Below, piece after piece: positions 36,928 through 46,500 of a DNA stretch of 64,000 nt. A program made the position numbers and the translations under genes. Under the pieces are notes generated by a model. The model was not told the origin of the DNA, searched no databases, and saw only the letters and a list, made by a program, of their open reading frames with translations. Position 1 is the first letter of the stretch; each line of letters opens with the position of its first letter. Source of the stretch: Litsea cubeba (lineage: Eukaryota; Streptophyta; Magnoliopsida; Laurales; Lauraceae); contig CM022948.1 of NCBI GenBank assembly GCA_012931725.1, forward strand, positions 44,356,018 through 44,420,017, written 5' to 3'.

Positions 36928-39900
36928 GTCCCAAGCCCGGACAAAGGAGGAGGGTTGTGCGTTAGGTAGCCGACAGCCAGCACAATACTCAGTCGGATTT
37001 TTTTATGGATTTGATACCTAATGAAATTTCGTTGGGGCATCCCCTACTTAGCGACGCGCTGTATGGTCCGGGTACAGTGATAAATGAGCAAGGACCGCTG
37101 CATCGGCGCCCGGGTGCAGTGCTAAATAGGCAAGGGTCCTCACACTTTATTGGACGAGTGTGGGGGGTAAGGAAGCTAGTCCAAAATAGAAGGCTGAGAT
37201 TGGGCACTTGGAACATTGGGAGCCTAACTGGGAAACTTATGGAAGTGGTGGATACAATGGAAAGGAGACGAATCGCAATTGCTTGCTTGCAAGAGACAAG
37301 ATGGGTGGGACACAAAGCAAAAGAGATTGAGAGGACCGGGTATAAGTTATGGTATACGGGACTTAATAGATCGAGGAATGGGGTCGGCATAGTGGTAAAC
37401 AAGGACTTAAAGGAAGATGTAGTGAATGTAAAGCGCTATGGAGATAGGATTATTGCAATTAAGTTAGTATTAGGAGAAGAGATAGTGAACGTAATTAGTG
37501 CTTATGCCCCCCAGGTGGGCTTAGGAGATGGACATAAGGAGAAGTTTTGGGAAGACTTGGAAGGAGTGCTACTAGAGATACCCCAAGGAGAGATGGTCTT
37601 CATAGGAGGTGATTTGAATGGTCATGTAGGACGTGACGTAGATGGATACATAGGAGTACACGGGGGACATGGGTACGGTAATAGAAATGAAGAAGGGAAG
37701 GATATCTTGGAGTTTTCAGTGGCTTATGATCTCATGGTAACTAACACATTTTTTAGAAAGAGAGAGGAGCATTTGGTGACTTATAAGAGTGGCTCATCGA
37801 GGACACAAATTGACTTCTTCTTAACTAGGAAAAGAGACCGTTTAGCTTGTAAAGATTGTAAGGTTATACCGGGGGAGAGCTTGACTTCCCAACATAGGTT
37901 GTTGATCATAGATGTGCAGTTACAAAGGTGGACTAGAAAAAAGAAGTTGTATAGATGCTCAAGGACTAAATGGTGGAACCTGAAAGGTGATAAGCAACTA
38001 GCTTTAAGGGAAAGAGTACTAGAGGAAGACGTTTGGGCGACAGATGAGAGTGCAAATAATATGTGGGATAAGGTAGCAAAGTGTATTCGGAGGGTAGGGA
38101 AAGAAGTCTTAGGAGAATCTAAAGGGGGTGCTCCGGTACAGAAAGAGGCATGGTGGTGGAGCGAAGCCGTCCAAGACAAGATAAGAGTTAAAAGAGAGTG
38201 CTTTAAAACGTGGCAAAAGGATCGAATTGAAGCGAACTTGGAGAGGTATAAAGAAGAAAAAAGAGAAACCAAAAAGGCAGTTAGTGAGGCCAAGGCAAAG
38301 GCATTTGAGGAGCTATATAGGCGACTTGACACTAAGGAAGGCGAAAGAGAGATATTCAAGCTTGCTAAAACTAGAGATCGGCGGACCAAGGACTTAAACC
38401 AAGTTAAATGCATTAAGGATGAGGATGAAAAGGTATTAGTAAAGGAGGAGGAGATAAAGGAGCGTTGGAAGAGCTACTTCTACAAGTTATTTAACGAAAG
38501 CAGTAGTAGTGACATACAATTGGGGCAGCCTACCATTTCTAGAGAAGAAGCGAATCATATGTTCTATAGGAGAATCAGTAGGGAAGAAGTTAAAGAAGTA
38601 TTGAAAAGAATGAAGAATGGGAAAGCGGTTGGGCCAGATGGTATCCCTATTGAGGTATGGAGGTGCTTGGGGGAGGATGGTATTAGTTGGTTGACAAAGC
38701 TTTTTAATGTAGTGCTAAAGAGCAAGAAGATGCCTAATGCATGGAGGAAAAGTATTCTTATACCCATATACAAGAACAAAGGAGATATTCAGAACTGTGC
38801 GAACTACCGCGGGATTAAATTGATGAGCCATACGATGAAATTATGGGAGAGAGTTATTGAGAGAAGACTAAGAAGAACAACAAATATTTTAGAGAATCAA
38901 TTTGGTTTCATGCCTGGGAGATCAACCATGGAGGCTATCTTTCTCTTGAGGAGGTTAATGGAACAGTATAGAGAAGGTAAGAGAGATTTACATATGGTGT
39001 TCATTGACTTGGAGAAGGCTTATGACCGGGTTCCTAGGGAGATTCTTTGGAAAGTTCTGGAAAAGAAAAGAGTTTGTGTCGCTTATATTGAGGCGATAAG
39101 GGATATGTATGATAGAGTCGTGACATCTATAAGGACGACTGGCGGCGAAACTAAGGAGTTTCCTATCACGATTGGTCTACACCAAGGCTCAGCGTTAAGC
39201 CCGTACTTGTTTGCCCTAGTTATGGATGAGATTACAAGACATATCCAGGATGAGGTGCCGTGGTGTATGTTATTTGCAGATGACATTGTTTTAGTGGATG
39301 AGACGAGAGAAGGAGTGAATGCTAAACTTGAATTGTGGCGGAAAACATTAGAGACAAAAGGGTTTAGGCTAAGTCGATGCAAAACGGAATATATGGAATG
39401 CAAGTTTAGTCAAAGTAGGACACCTGGTAACATAGAAGTAAGTTTGGGCACACAAAAGATAGTAGAAAAAGAAAACTTTAGGTACCTTGGATCTATGGTG
39501 CAACAGGATGGAGGGATTGATACTGATGTAAGTCACAGGATTCAAGCCGGGTGGACCAAATGGAGGAGTGCTTCGGGGGTCTTGTGTGATCGGAAAGTCC
39601 CCCTCAAGGTTAAAGGAAAGTATTATAAGGTGGCGGTACGGCCAGCGTTGTTATATGGATCAGAGTGTTGGGCAGTAAAGCATAATCATGTCAAGAAGAT
39701 GGAAGTTGCGGAGATGAGAATGCTAAGATGGATGTGCGGGATCACAAGGAGAGATAGGATTAGGAATGAGGAGATTAGGGGCATAGTAGGAATAGTACCG
39801 ATTGGAGATAAAATGAGAGAAAATCGACTGAGATGGTTCGGCCATGTTAGAAGGCGTCCAACAGAGGCACCTGTTAAAAGGTGTGAAAGCATGGAGTTTG

Positions 39901-40077
39901 CCAAGAGTAGGAGAGGGAGAGGGAGACCCAAGAGAAGTTGGAAAGAAACTATTAAACATGATCTTGCCTACATGGATCTAACGGAGGACATGGCCCTAAA
40001 CAGATTTGATTGGCGTCGTCAAATCCATATAGCCGACCCCACCTAGTGGGAAAAGGCTTGGTTTGGTTTGGTTTGGT
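36928..40077 (+). mobile_element. RTE-clade LINE, apparently full length
   Basis: 3150 bp flanked by a 7 bp duplication, ATAGCCG at 36921-36927 and 40078-40084. The 5' end is a GC-rich segment beginning gtcccaagcccggac. A single long ORF follows, then about 30 bp of 3' UTR and a short tail of tandem tttgg units. Single-ORF structure and a short tandem-repeat tail instead of poly-A are known RTE traits. The element sits between the two converging Tat LTRs, in a gccgattttggc-type repeat. Confidence 0.88.
37005..40046 (+). CDS. RTE LINE polyprotein: AP endonuclease plus reverse transcriptase, 1013 aa
   Basis: It would nick target DNA and prime reverse transcription of its own RNA in the nucleus. 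The endonuclease spans residues about 65-305: WNIGS 69-73, QET 96-98, GGDLNGHVG 201-209, TQIDFFL 267-273 and SQHRLL 295-300. A Lys/Glu-rich linker follows at about 310-500. The RT spans about 535-800: GPDGIP near 544, FIDLEKAYD near 666, HQGSALSPYLF near 725 and the FADD active site near 759. The conserved C-terminal region has GSECWAVK and MLRWMCG. No stop or frameshift interrupts it, and the visible endonuclease and RT catalytic residues are present. The ATG at 37005 is the first in frame; a downstream start is possible. Length is about the usual 1000 aa for RTE. Confidence 0.93.
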   Translation: MDLIPNEISLGHPLLSDALYGPGTVINEQGPLHRRPGAVLNRQGSSHFIGRVWGVRKLVQNRRLRLGTWNIGSLTGKLMEVVDTMERRRIAIACLQETRWVGHKAKEIERTGYKLWYTGLNRSRNGVGIVVNKDLKEDVVNVKRYGDRIIAIKLVLGEEIVNVISAYAPQVGLGDGHKEKFWEDLEGVLLEIPQGEMVFIGGDLNGHVGRDVDGYIGVHGGHGYGNRNEEGKDILEFSVAYDLMVTNTFFRKREEHLVTYKSGSSRTQIDFFLTRKRDRLACKDCKVIPGESLTSQHRLLIIDVQLQRWTRKKKLYRCSRTKWWNLKGDKQLALRERVLEEDVWATDESANNMWDKVAKCIRRVGKEVLGESKGGAPVQKEAWWWSEAVQDKIRVKRECFKTWQKDRIEANLERYKEEKRETKKAVSEAKAKAFEELYRRLDTKEGEREIFKLAKTRDRRTKDLNQVKCIKDEDEKVLVKEEEIKERWKSYFYKLFNESSSSDIQLGQPTISREEANHMFYRRISREEVKEVLKRMKNGKAVGPDGIPIEVWRCLGEDGISWLTKLFNVVLKSKKMPNAWRKSILIPIYKNKGDIQNCANYRGIKLMSHTMKLWERVIERRLRRTTNILENQFGFMPGRSTMEAIFLLRRLMEQYREGKRDLHMVFIDLEKAYDRVPREILWKVLEKKRVCVAYIEAIRDMYDRVVTSIRTTGGETKEFPITIGLHQGSALSPYLFALVMDEITRHIQDEVPWCMLFADDIVLVDETREGVNAKLELWRKTLETKGFRLSRCKTEYMECKFSQSRTPGNIEVSLGTQKIVEKENFRYLGSMVQQDGGIDTDVSHRIQAGWTKWRSASGVLCDRKVPLKVKGKYYKVAVRPALLYGSECWAVKHNHVKKMEVAEMRMLRWMCGITRRDRIRNEEIRGIVGIVPIGDKMRENRLRWFGHVRRRPTEAPVKRCESMEFAKSRRGRGRPKRSWKETIKHDLAYMDLTEDMALNRFDWRRQIHIADPT

Positions 40078-40084
40078 ATAGCCG

Positions 40085-40480
40085 ATTTTGGCGTTTATAG
40101 CCAGTTTCTGGCGTTTATAGCCGATTTTGGCGTTTATTGCCGATTTACAATCCTTATCAATAATGAAAGACAAGAGTTGTGATTTTTGTCTCTTTTGAAA
40201 AAATACAAACTACAATGAAAAGCAAGAAAAGGAGGATCTAACTTCTCAGGAGATTGTGGGGGACCCGTTTAGATTGACGGTCGCAAGCCATATGTGGGCT
40301 TCGCCATCATCCATGCAGATGAGAACAGAGGATGCTATTGATTCGCTTGGCTTGGCTATAACCTCAGGTTTTTAGAGAACAAAGACCAAAAGAAGGTCCT
40401 ATGTCCAATAAAAAGCCAAGTAGACGGGCTTGAAAAGCCATGTCTAAGCCATTGGCGGCAGAAGGAGAAGGCAAGGACCT
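40085..40480. other. Unassigned sequence after the LINE
   Basis: It begins with three more tggcgtttatagccga-type units (40085-40150), then about 330 bp with no ORF or motif I recognise. It may be the R/U5 end of the right Tat LTR read on the minus strand. The boundary cannot be fixed because the partner LTR lies outside the window. Confidence 0.4.
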
Positions 40481-40658
40481 TGGGGGGGGGGGGGGGTACC
40501 CCCCAAGGGACTTTTGTCACCTTGTAGCGGTGGTCGGTGTCGGATTTCCGCAGAGTTTTCTCTCTTAGATTTCTGATGCCTCTTTCTGTGTGAGTTTCCG
40601 GATTTTCTGCAGTCTGTTGTATGTGTGTCTGCTGTCCTTTCTTCTTGGAGAGCTCTCC

Positions 40659-40666
40659 TATTTATA
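40659..40666 (-). promoter_or_regulatory. TATA box of the right Tat LTR
   Basis: TATAAATA on the minus strand in the context agccTATAAATAggag. This is a canonical plant TATA box and would direct transcription leftward out of the 3' LTR, towards the LINE. Confidence 0.7.
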
Positions 40667-41589
40667 GGCTTTTAGGTAGCCATTTAGGAGGGTTTATGAG
40701 CCTTGATTGTCATAAAGCTACATAAAGGGAGGAGTTACAAAATTGAATTCTTTATTTTGTAACTCCTTTTTCTTGGCTTCTGATTGGCCGGAGGAGATTG
40801 AGGGCATTTAATCGCCTTTAATTGCCATGATGGGAGGAGTTTCATGGGTTAAATGTCATGAATCTCTTGACTTGTAACTCCCGGATGCTTGCTTCTGATT
40901 GGTCCGTCCAAAGAAATGGATTAATAACTGTAATAAAGCTAGTCAATTAATCGCATTAAGTGGTCGCCGAGCATCTGAAGAGTCGCGGGCCGTGCCGCGT
41001 CTTTTGGGATTCTTCTGGCGATGATCATCGATGGATCTTCATGTAGATCGACATCGGATGACCATGTAATTTCAGGTGTTTGTTGCCAACAGCAGGTCGG
41101 TGCCATCTGTTCTGTCGATTTCTCGATCGGTCGGGTAGAAAGCACACTTTTTTTGGTTGACCGGGTGGCGATCAATATTGTTTTCGATACTCTTGATGAT
41201 TGACCCGTGTTTTGGACGGATGTCAGAGGATTTGGTGTCTCAAAAGTATGAATTTTGGAAAATACCAGAGGCCGGACGCTTCGAATCGCGAAAAAACGGC
41301 GAAAACCGGGGTTTCCGGGGCCTTCCCGGCGACCCCGGGCTCCAGGGTCGCAGGGGCCTGCAACCTTGGGCCAGGGTCGCAGGGGTCTGCGACCATGGGG
41401 GGGTTTTCTCCCTTTTTGTCCCGTTTTGTGTCCGTTTTTGCTGTTTTTCGATTCTTTTTTCTTCTGTATTTTTCCTTGACATTTTTGACCATTTATTGGC
41501 CTGATTTCCCTGTAGGAAACCTGATGAGAATCCTTTCATTTTATTTTGCAAAGTTTCCAATTTCCTGAGAAAGCCGAAGACTTTGTCGT

Positions 41590-42290
41590 GCAGAGCTGCC
41601 GATTTCCCGTCAGAAGCTAAAACTAGGCCAAACGATGTCGGAATGACCTGAAATTTGGTGTGAAGCCTCTTGACCAATAAATAAGACCAACATAGGCTTT
41701 TGTTTGAGTTTTGAAGCCGTTTGGGGTCCTATCACCAGTAGACTCGCTTTTATCGCGATGAAGATGTCGCGGTTTGATGTGCGGTCAACCGATGTCCGAT
41801 TGACTTGAAATTTGACAGGGAACCTATTAGAGTCATTTTAAGATGATCCATAGGCTCTGTCTTGGAAACCATGGTCCCGGAGAGCTTTGCCACCGAGAGG
41901 CCTGATTTGGCTTCCGAGCGTCAAACTATGGTCAAATGTTGTCGAAATGACCTCAAATTTGACGTGTAGCCCTTTATAAGCATTTTGAAGCCGTCCATGT
42001 GCTCTATCTGATGAGTAATGGCCTCGGCAGTTCTTGCTGCCGAGAGGCTTGATTTAGCTGTTCGAGGGTTGATGTAGGGTCAAACGTTGTCGGTTTGACT
42101 CGGAACTTGACGTGGAGCCTTTTGGAAGTATTTTGAGACCATCCATCGGCTCTGATTGAAGATTTGGTGTCTCCGATGCTTTCGCCGCCGGGAGCTCCTT
42201 TTCGGCTGCCGGAGAAGCGAAGTTAGGCCAAATGATTTTGAATTGGCCCGAAACTTCTTGTGTACTCCTCTTTTGGCTGTATTGAAGGAT
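41590..42290. repeat. Tandem array of a ~148 bp unit in the Tat U3
   Basis: Five diverged units are anchored on a gatgtcggaatgacctgaaa-like core. The core starts at 41634, 41791, 41938, 42086 and 42234, giving spacings of 157, 147, 148 and 148 bp. The left Tat LTR breaks off where the array begins. Confidence 0.8.
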
Positions 42291-42419
42291 CTTGCAGTTT
42301 TTGTTTGATTGTGACAATATTTGATTTTTTGGAAGTAGCATTGCCTATTTATGGCAGGTTGCGACTTCATGTAGCTCTTTCGATCTTGAAGAGGCAAAGT
42401 GACATTTTTGGTGTCAACA

Positions 42420-42430
42420 AATGCCCCCTC
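42420..42430 (-). other. Polypurine tract of the right Tat element
   Basis: Read on the minus strand, GAGGGGGCATT precedes the LTR start at 42419. Confidence 0.85.
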
Positions 42431-42434
42431 GAGG

Positions 42435-43180
42435 TACAGCGACGAGTTGCTTATCATTGGTAGTCGATGTGCCTCGAAGAGATTTTTGAAGGAGAGCGTG
42501 TGACTGGACCAAGAGTCTTTGAGCAGTCCCTTCTCTTTTTTTTTGTATTTGTAGCCTTTTGAGCTTCCAGGGGAATTTTATGGTAGTGAAAAGGATCACG
42601 TACCATCTCGAGGCAAAGTTTTGAAGATGACATCAAGGATGTGGATTTGGGTTTTGACCTTGTGCCTAACAGGCTGTATGTGGCAGGTTAGGGGGGTGGG
42701 TTTGGTTTTGATCGTGTGACCCAACAAGCTGTATGTGGAATGTTGGGGGATCAATTTTGGTTTTGATCTTGTAACATAACAGGCTGTATGTGGCAAGTTA
42801 GGGGATCAGGTTTTGGTTTTTGGTTTTTTGTGGAATGTCAATTTCAAGATTTTGGCTCAATTTGGTATATGAGGCTGGATGGTTTGATTTTTGGAAGCTC
42901 ATGGGGCTTGGAATTTTCTTTGCATGGTCCAATCAACTCAAAAGAGGCATGGAACCATTTTTGTATGCTCTTGGTAAGAGGGATTTCTCTTTGACTAAAA
43001 GCCCAAATTTTTTTTTTCCAAGTGCCTAGGTGGTCAAACCTGGCTCATATGGGCTAACCCATGGGACCTTAAGCTTTTGAAATGGCTTAGATCTCATATG
43101 GTGTCATTTTTGTAAAGAATATCCAAAAATATCTCATTTGGATAGAGAATATCTAAGAATATCTTTACTTGAAGAGAATC
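42435..43180 (-). other. Right Tat 3' UTR
   Basis: Non-coding and collinear with 32660-33430. It contains three tandem 55 bp units with gctgtatgtgg cores at 42673, 42728 and 42783. I see nothing else in it. Confidence 0.75.
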
Positions 43181-43370
43181 TCTCATATTCCCTTTATTTT
43201 GGGATAGGATATCTCAAGATATCTTTCTTTTGGGAAAGAATCCTTCATTGATCCTATCTATTGGGAGAAAATCTCTCATTGATTTCTTTTTGGGAGAAAA
43301 TCCTTCAAGATATCTTTCTTTTGGGAAAGAATCTTTCTAATCTCTTTCTTTTGGTAAGGTTACTAATTAG
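43180..43370 (+). repeat. Tandem ~30 bp repeats upstream of the antisense PMD promoter
   Basis: About six units of a ttgggagaaaatctctcatt theme, ending roughly 45 bp before the TATA box at 43416. The array is conserved in the left copy (32400-32660), so it may act as an upstream activating array for the antisense gene. That role is inference. Confidence 0.75.
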
Positions 43371-43415
43371 TAATACTTATCTCTTTCTTCTTTCCTTCTT
43401 TGGTTTGCTCTCTTC

Positions 43416-43422
43416 TATAAAA
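43416..43422 (+). promoter_or_regulatory. TATA box of the antisense PMD gene
   Basis: TATAAAA in ttctTATAAAAgcaagg, 120 bp upstream of the ATG at 43542. Sequence and spacing are conserved in the left copy. Confidence 0.75.
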
Positions 43423-43541
43423 GCAAGGAGGAGGTTGGATCTCTTGCTCTTATTACTTTCTTTTGCAATAATCTCAAGAGGGCTTCAAGACCAAGAGTTC
43501 TTCTTCAAGATCTTCAAGACTTTTCTTCTTCTTCTCCATCA

Positions 43542-46500
43542 ATGGCTTCAAGTAAGTTCCCTTTTTCAAGAAAACTCCATTGTAGGAAAAATAAAAAGTT
43601 CTTTCTCTCTTTTTTTGTTTCTTTCTTTTTCTTTTCTTTTTTTTTCTCCACGTGTTTTCCTTTTTTTTTTTACACGTGTTTGCTTCCCCTTTTTTTTTTA
43701 CACGTTTTTTTTTCTTCTTTTCTCTTTTTTTTTTCTTTTTTTTTTTTGCATGTGTTTTTTTTTTTTTTTGTGGGCCGTACGGACAGATCCGTACGGATCT
43801 GGCCGTACGGCCACGTGGCCTGTGGGCCACGGCCTGTGGGCTATCCCCTTTTTTTTGTTTTCTTTCCCTCTTTTTTTTTGAGAAAGTTTCTTTTCTTTTT
43901 TCTTTTTTTTTGTTTTCTTTCCCCTCTTTTTTTTGAGAAAGTTTCTTTTCTTTTTCTTTTTTTTTTGTTTTCTTTCCCCTCTTTTTTTTTGAGAAAGTTT
44001 CTTTTCTTTTTTTTTTTGTTTTCTTTTGCTCATCATGATAATGCCCCTTTTTTTTTTTAGCAAACCTAGATGTTCATGCATGCATTTAATTGTAAATTAA
44101 ATTTGTAGCATGATGTGATAGCATACCTGAAAGTTTTCGCAAATTTGGGAATTTGGAGCTCGCAGCGATGTTGAGCCCTTCCTGATTTTGCGAAGACTTT
44201 GAGGTTTCGAAAGTTTGGAGTTTCGGAGCTCGCAGCGATGTTGAGCCCATCTTCAAGCTTTCTATTTCTTTCGGGATAGTTCCTTTTCTTCGGAATTGCC
44301 CCGTCATCATGTCAAAATTTCGCCAGATTTTTTTTTTAGCGAGATTCTGTCATTTTAATGTTTGATCTTTTTCTTTTCCATCCTTTTCAGGTGGTTCCTC
44401 CAGAACGAACAAGGGTAAAGAGCCTGCTACAAGCGTACCTCGTCGATCTTCTAGATCTTCTAATCCGGCCGTTCAGCAGGCCTTTGAGAAGGTCCAGTAT
44501 GTTGAGAGAAATCTGGAAGAGTGCGACTCCCTCAACAGAGATGAGATGAGGCAGCGACTGATCGCTCTCAAGGGAGAGGAATTCTATAAGATCATGGTAA
44601 GCAGTCGTCCATGGGTGATGGAAGATCAGAGCGTTTTGCCCAAGCCTACCATCTTTTTTGGTGATGCAGTCCCTGATGACATGACATACCAGAGGAGGTG
44701 TTTTCAGTTTTCTTTCACAGCAGATGGTGCGAAGAAGACTGTTGTTACCCGGTCGACGTTTGATCGCACCGTCTCGATTCTGAGCCTTGCCCCCACGTGC
44801 TCTAAGAGGGAAGATCCTCCAAGCTGGGTGAGAAGGACAAATGTAATCAAGAACGGGGTTTTTGTTGGCGGTTCTCCTGGATATATGGAGAGGTCGCCTG
44901 TTGACATGGACCTGTTGATGCCATCCAGCGGCTACCAGGGCTCTGATTATCCGTCGGTCGATTTGAAACCGGTGGGCCTTGGTATTTTCAGCGGTGACGG
45001 CAGCAATTGGATCAAGCCTTTTCGACTTCGTGGCCGTTTCAATGCTGACTCCGAGTGGAAGTTGTGGACTGATCGCGTCCTGCTGATTGGTAGCACCGTT
45101 TTGAAGGAAGCCGGGATTTTTGATGCGGTCCGCGCCTTTAGGGAGACCGTGATCTTTTCCAACGAGGCCTTCATGGCTATGCTGGAATCATTCCTCCAAC
45201 AAACCAATACCTTCGTTGTGACGAATGGTGAGATTGGTTTTTCTTTGAAGGAGTTGAGCATCATTACTGGATTGCCCATCCTCGGCAAACTCTATGAGGA
45301 GTTTATGCCGATTGACAGCGTCCTCAAGGGGCAGTCTGAGGAGTTCAGGCTTCTGTACTTTCAGCTCGTCGCCTTCTATGATTTTTTGAAGGAGAAGGAG
45401 GATTTGAAAGTTAGATCCAGCAGTTGGAAGAGTTCTAGTTCTTTATTCCCTAACTTTTTTTATAGCAGGGAGTCTTCTGATGGCGTGACCCAAGAAGCCG
45501 GAGCTCAGGATCCAAGTTCAAAGAAGATCTTGGCCATGCAAGAAGAGTTGAGAGATTTCTGTGCCAGTACAAACGCCATATGTCCTGACATTGCACTGCG
45601 GAGAGATCTCGCTGTTTACCTCACTTATTGGCTTGGTCAGACTATTTTTGCTGGAGGAGATGGAACGCACATCAGGCCGCATTGTATTTTTCTGGCTTGT
45701 TATATGGCGTTTGGAGAGCAGCTTGCTTTGGTGCCAGCTCTTTACTCCTACCTATGTACCAAACTGCAGGCTGCTGCTTTTTTGGTTCGGTTTGGGCTTC
45801 CCATGAATAGGGTATTTTCAGCCCACATCTTTTATTCGTGGTATGTATACCACTGTCCTGGCTTTCACCGGCTGGGTGCTGCACAGGATGATGATCCTCT
45901 GATGATTCGACTGGCTAAGGGCAAAGCCGTGTCCGAATCACTTTTGTTTGCCCGCATGAGGATCCGACGGTTCAGGGACGTCGAGATGGGGCAGTCTTCA
46001 GTGAAGCTTTCTCCGGAGTTGCGGAAGAAGGCTTTTGATTTTGGTGCCTCCCGAGACTCTACCAGGGCGGGGTCGGGAAGGCATTATTCCTTGACGAATG
46101 CAGAGAGAGAGTGGCTTTTCAGCATACGTGTCGGCACGATGGTGTACCGTAGACATCTTTTCGTCGACATCCAGCCGTATGTACCCTCTCGCTTTGCTTT
46201 GCAGCTGGGCTTTTCTCAAGGCGTTGTTGGAGCGCCTTCAAGCATGGTGAAGCTCTTTGGAGGCTTACAGGACGGGAGAAATGCATGGGCTTTCTATAGT
46301 GCTGAAGACACTACAGCCATGACTTCTTATCCTGTGTTGCTGACTTCCCGGACTGCCAGCTTTGCGAAGTGGTTCGCGGAGAGCTTTTCGGAATATCGGG
46401 GGCTTTCCAAGAAGGAGCTTGATGTGAAGCTGGCATCTGGAAAGGGCCTTGGAAAGTCGGATGGCGTCTGGCGAGAGGAAGTTTGGGCCTTCTTTTCTGG

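Larger units (their letters stand above)
40481..42419 (-). repeat. 3' LTR of the right Tat element (U3 and start of R; outer end not fixed)
   Basis: On the minus strand it starts TGTTGACACC at 42419, next to a polypurine tract. It runs through about 1.75 kb of U3 to a TATA box at 40659-40666. The first 160 bases match the left Tat LTR. It holds a 148 bp tandem array (41590-42290) and an inverted repeat GGTCGCAG...CTGCGACC at 41375-41394. A CCTTGGGGGG...TACCCCCCAAGG hairpin with a 15-base G run lies at 40479-40507, about 150 bp past the TATA box. The outer LTR end could lie lower, down to about 40085. Confidence 0.75.

Noticed and set aside
36928..37004. GC-rich leader before the LINE ORF as a separate gene or host exon
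   Set aside because: It lies inside the target duplication and resembles the usual 5' end of plant RTE elements.
43261..44060. Long Phe/Leu-rich ORFs (up to 206 codons) that look like membrane proteins
   Set aside because: They are translations of poly-T stretches in the first intron and leader of the antisense PMD gene, and the left copy does not conserve the frame.
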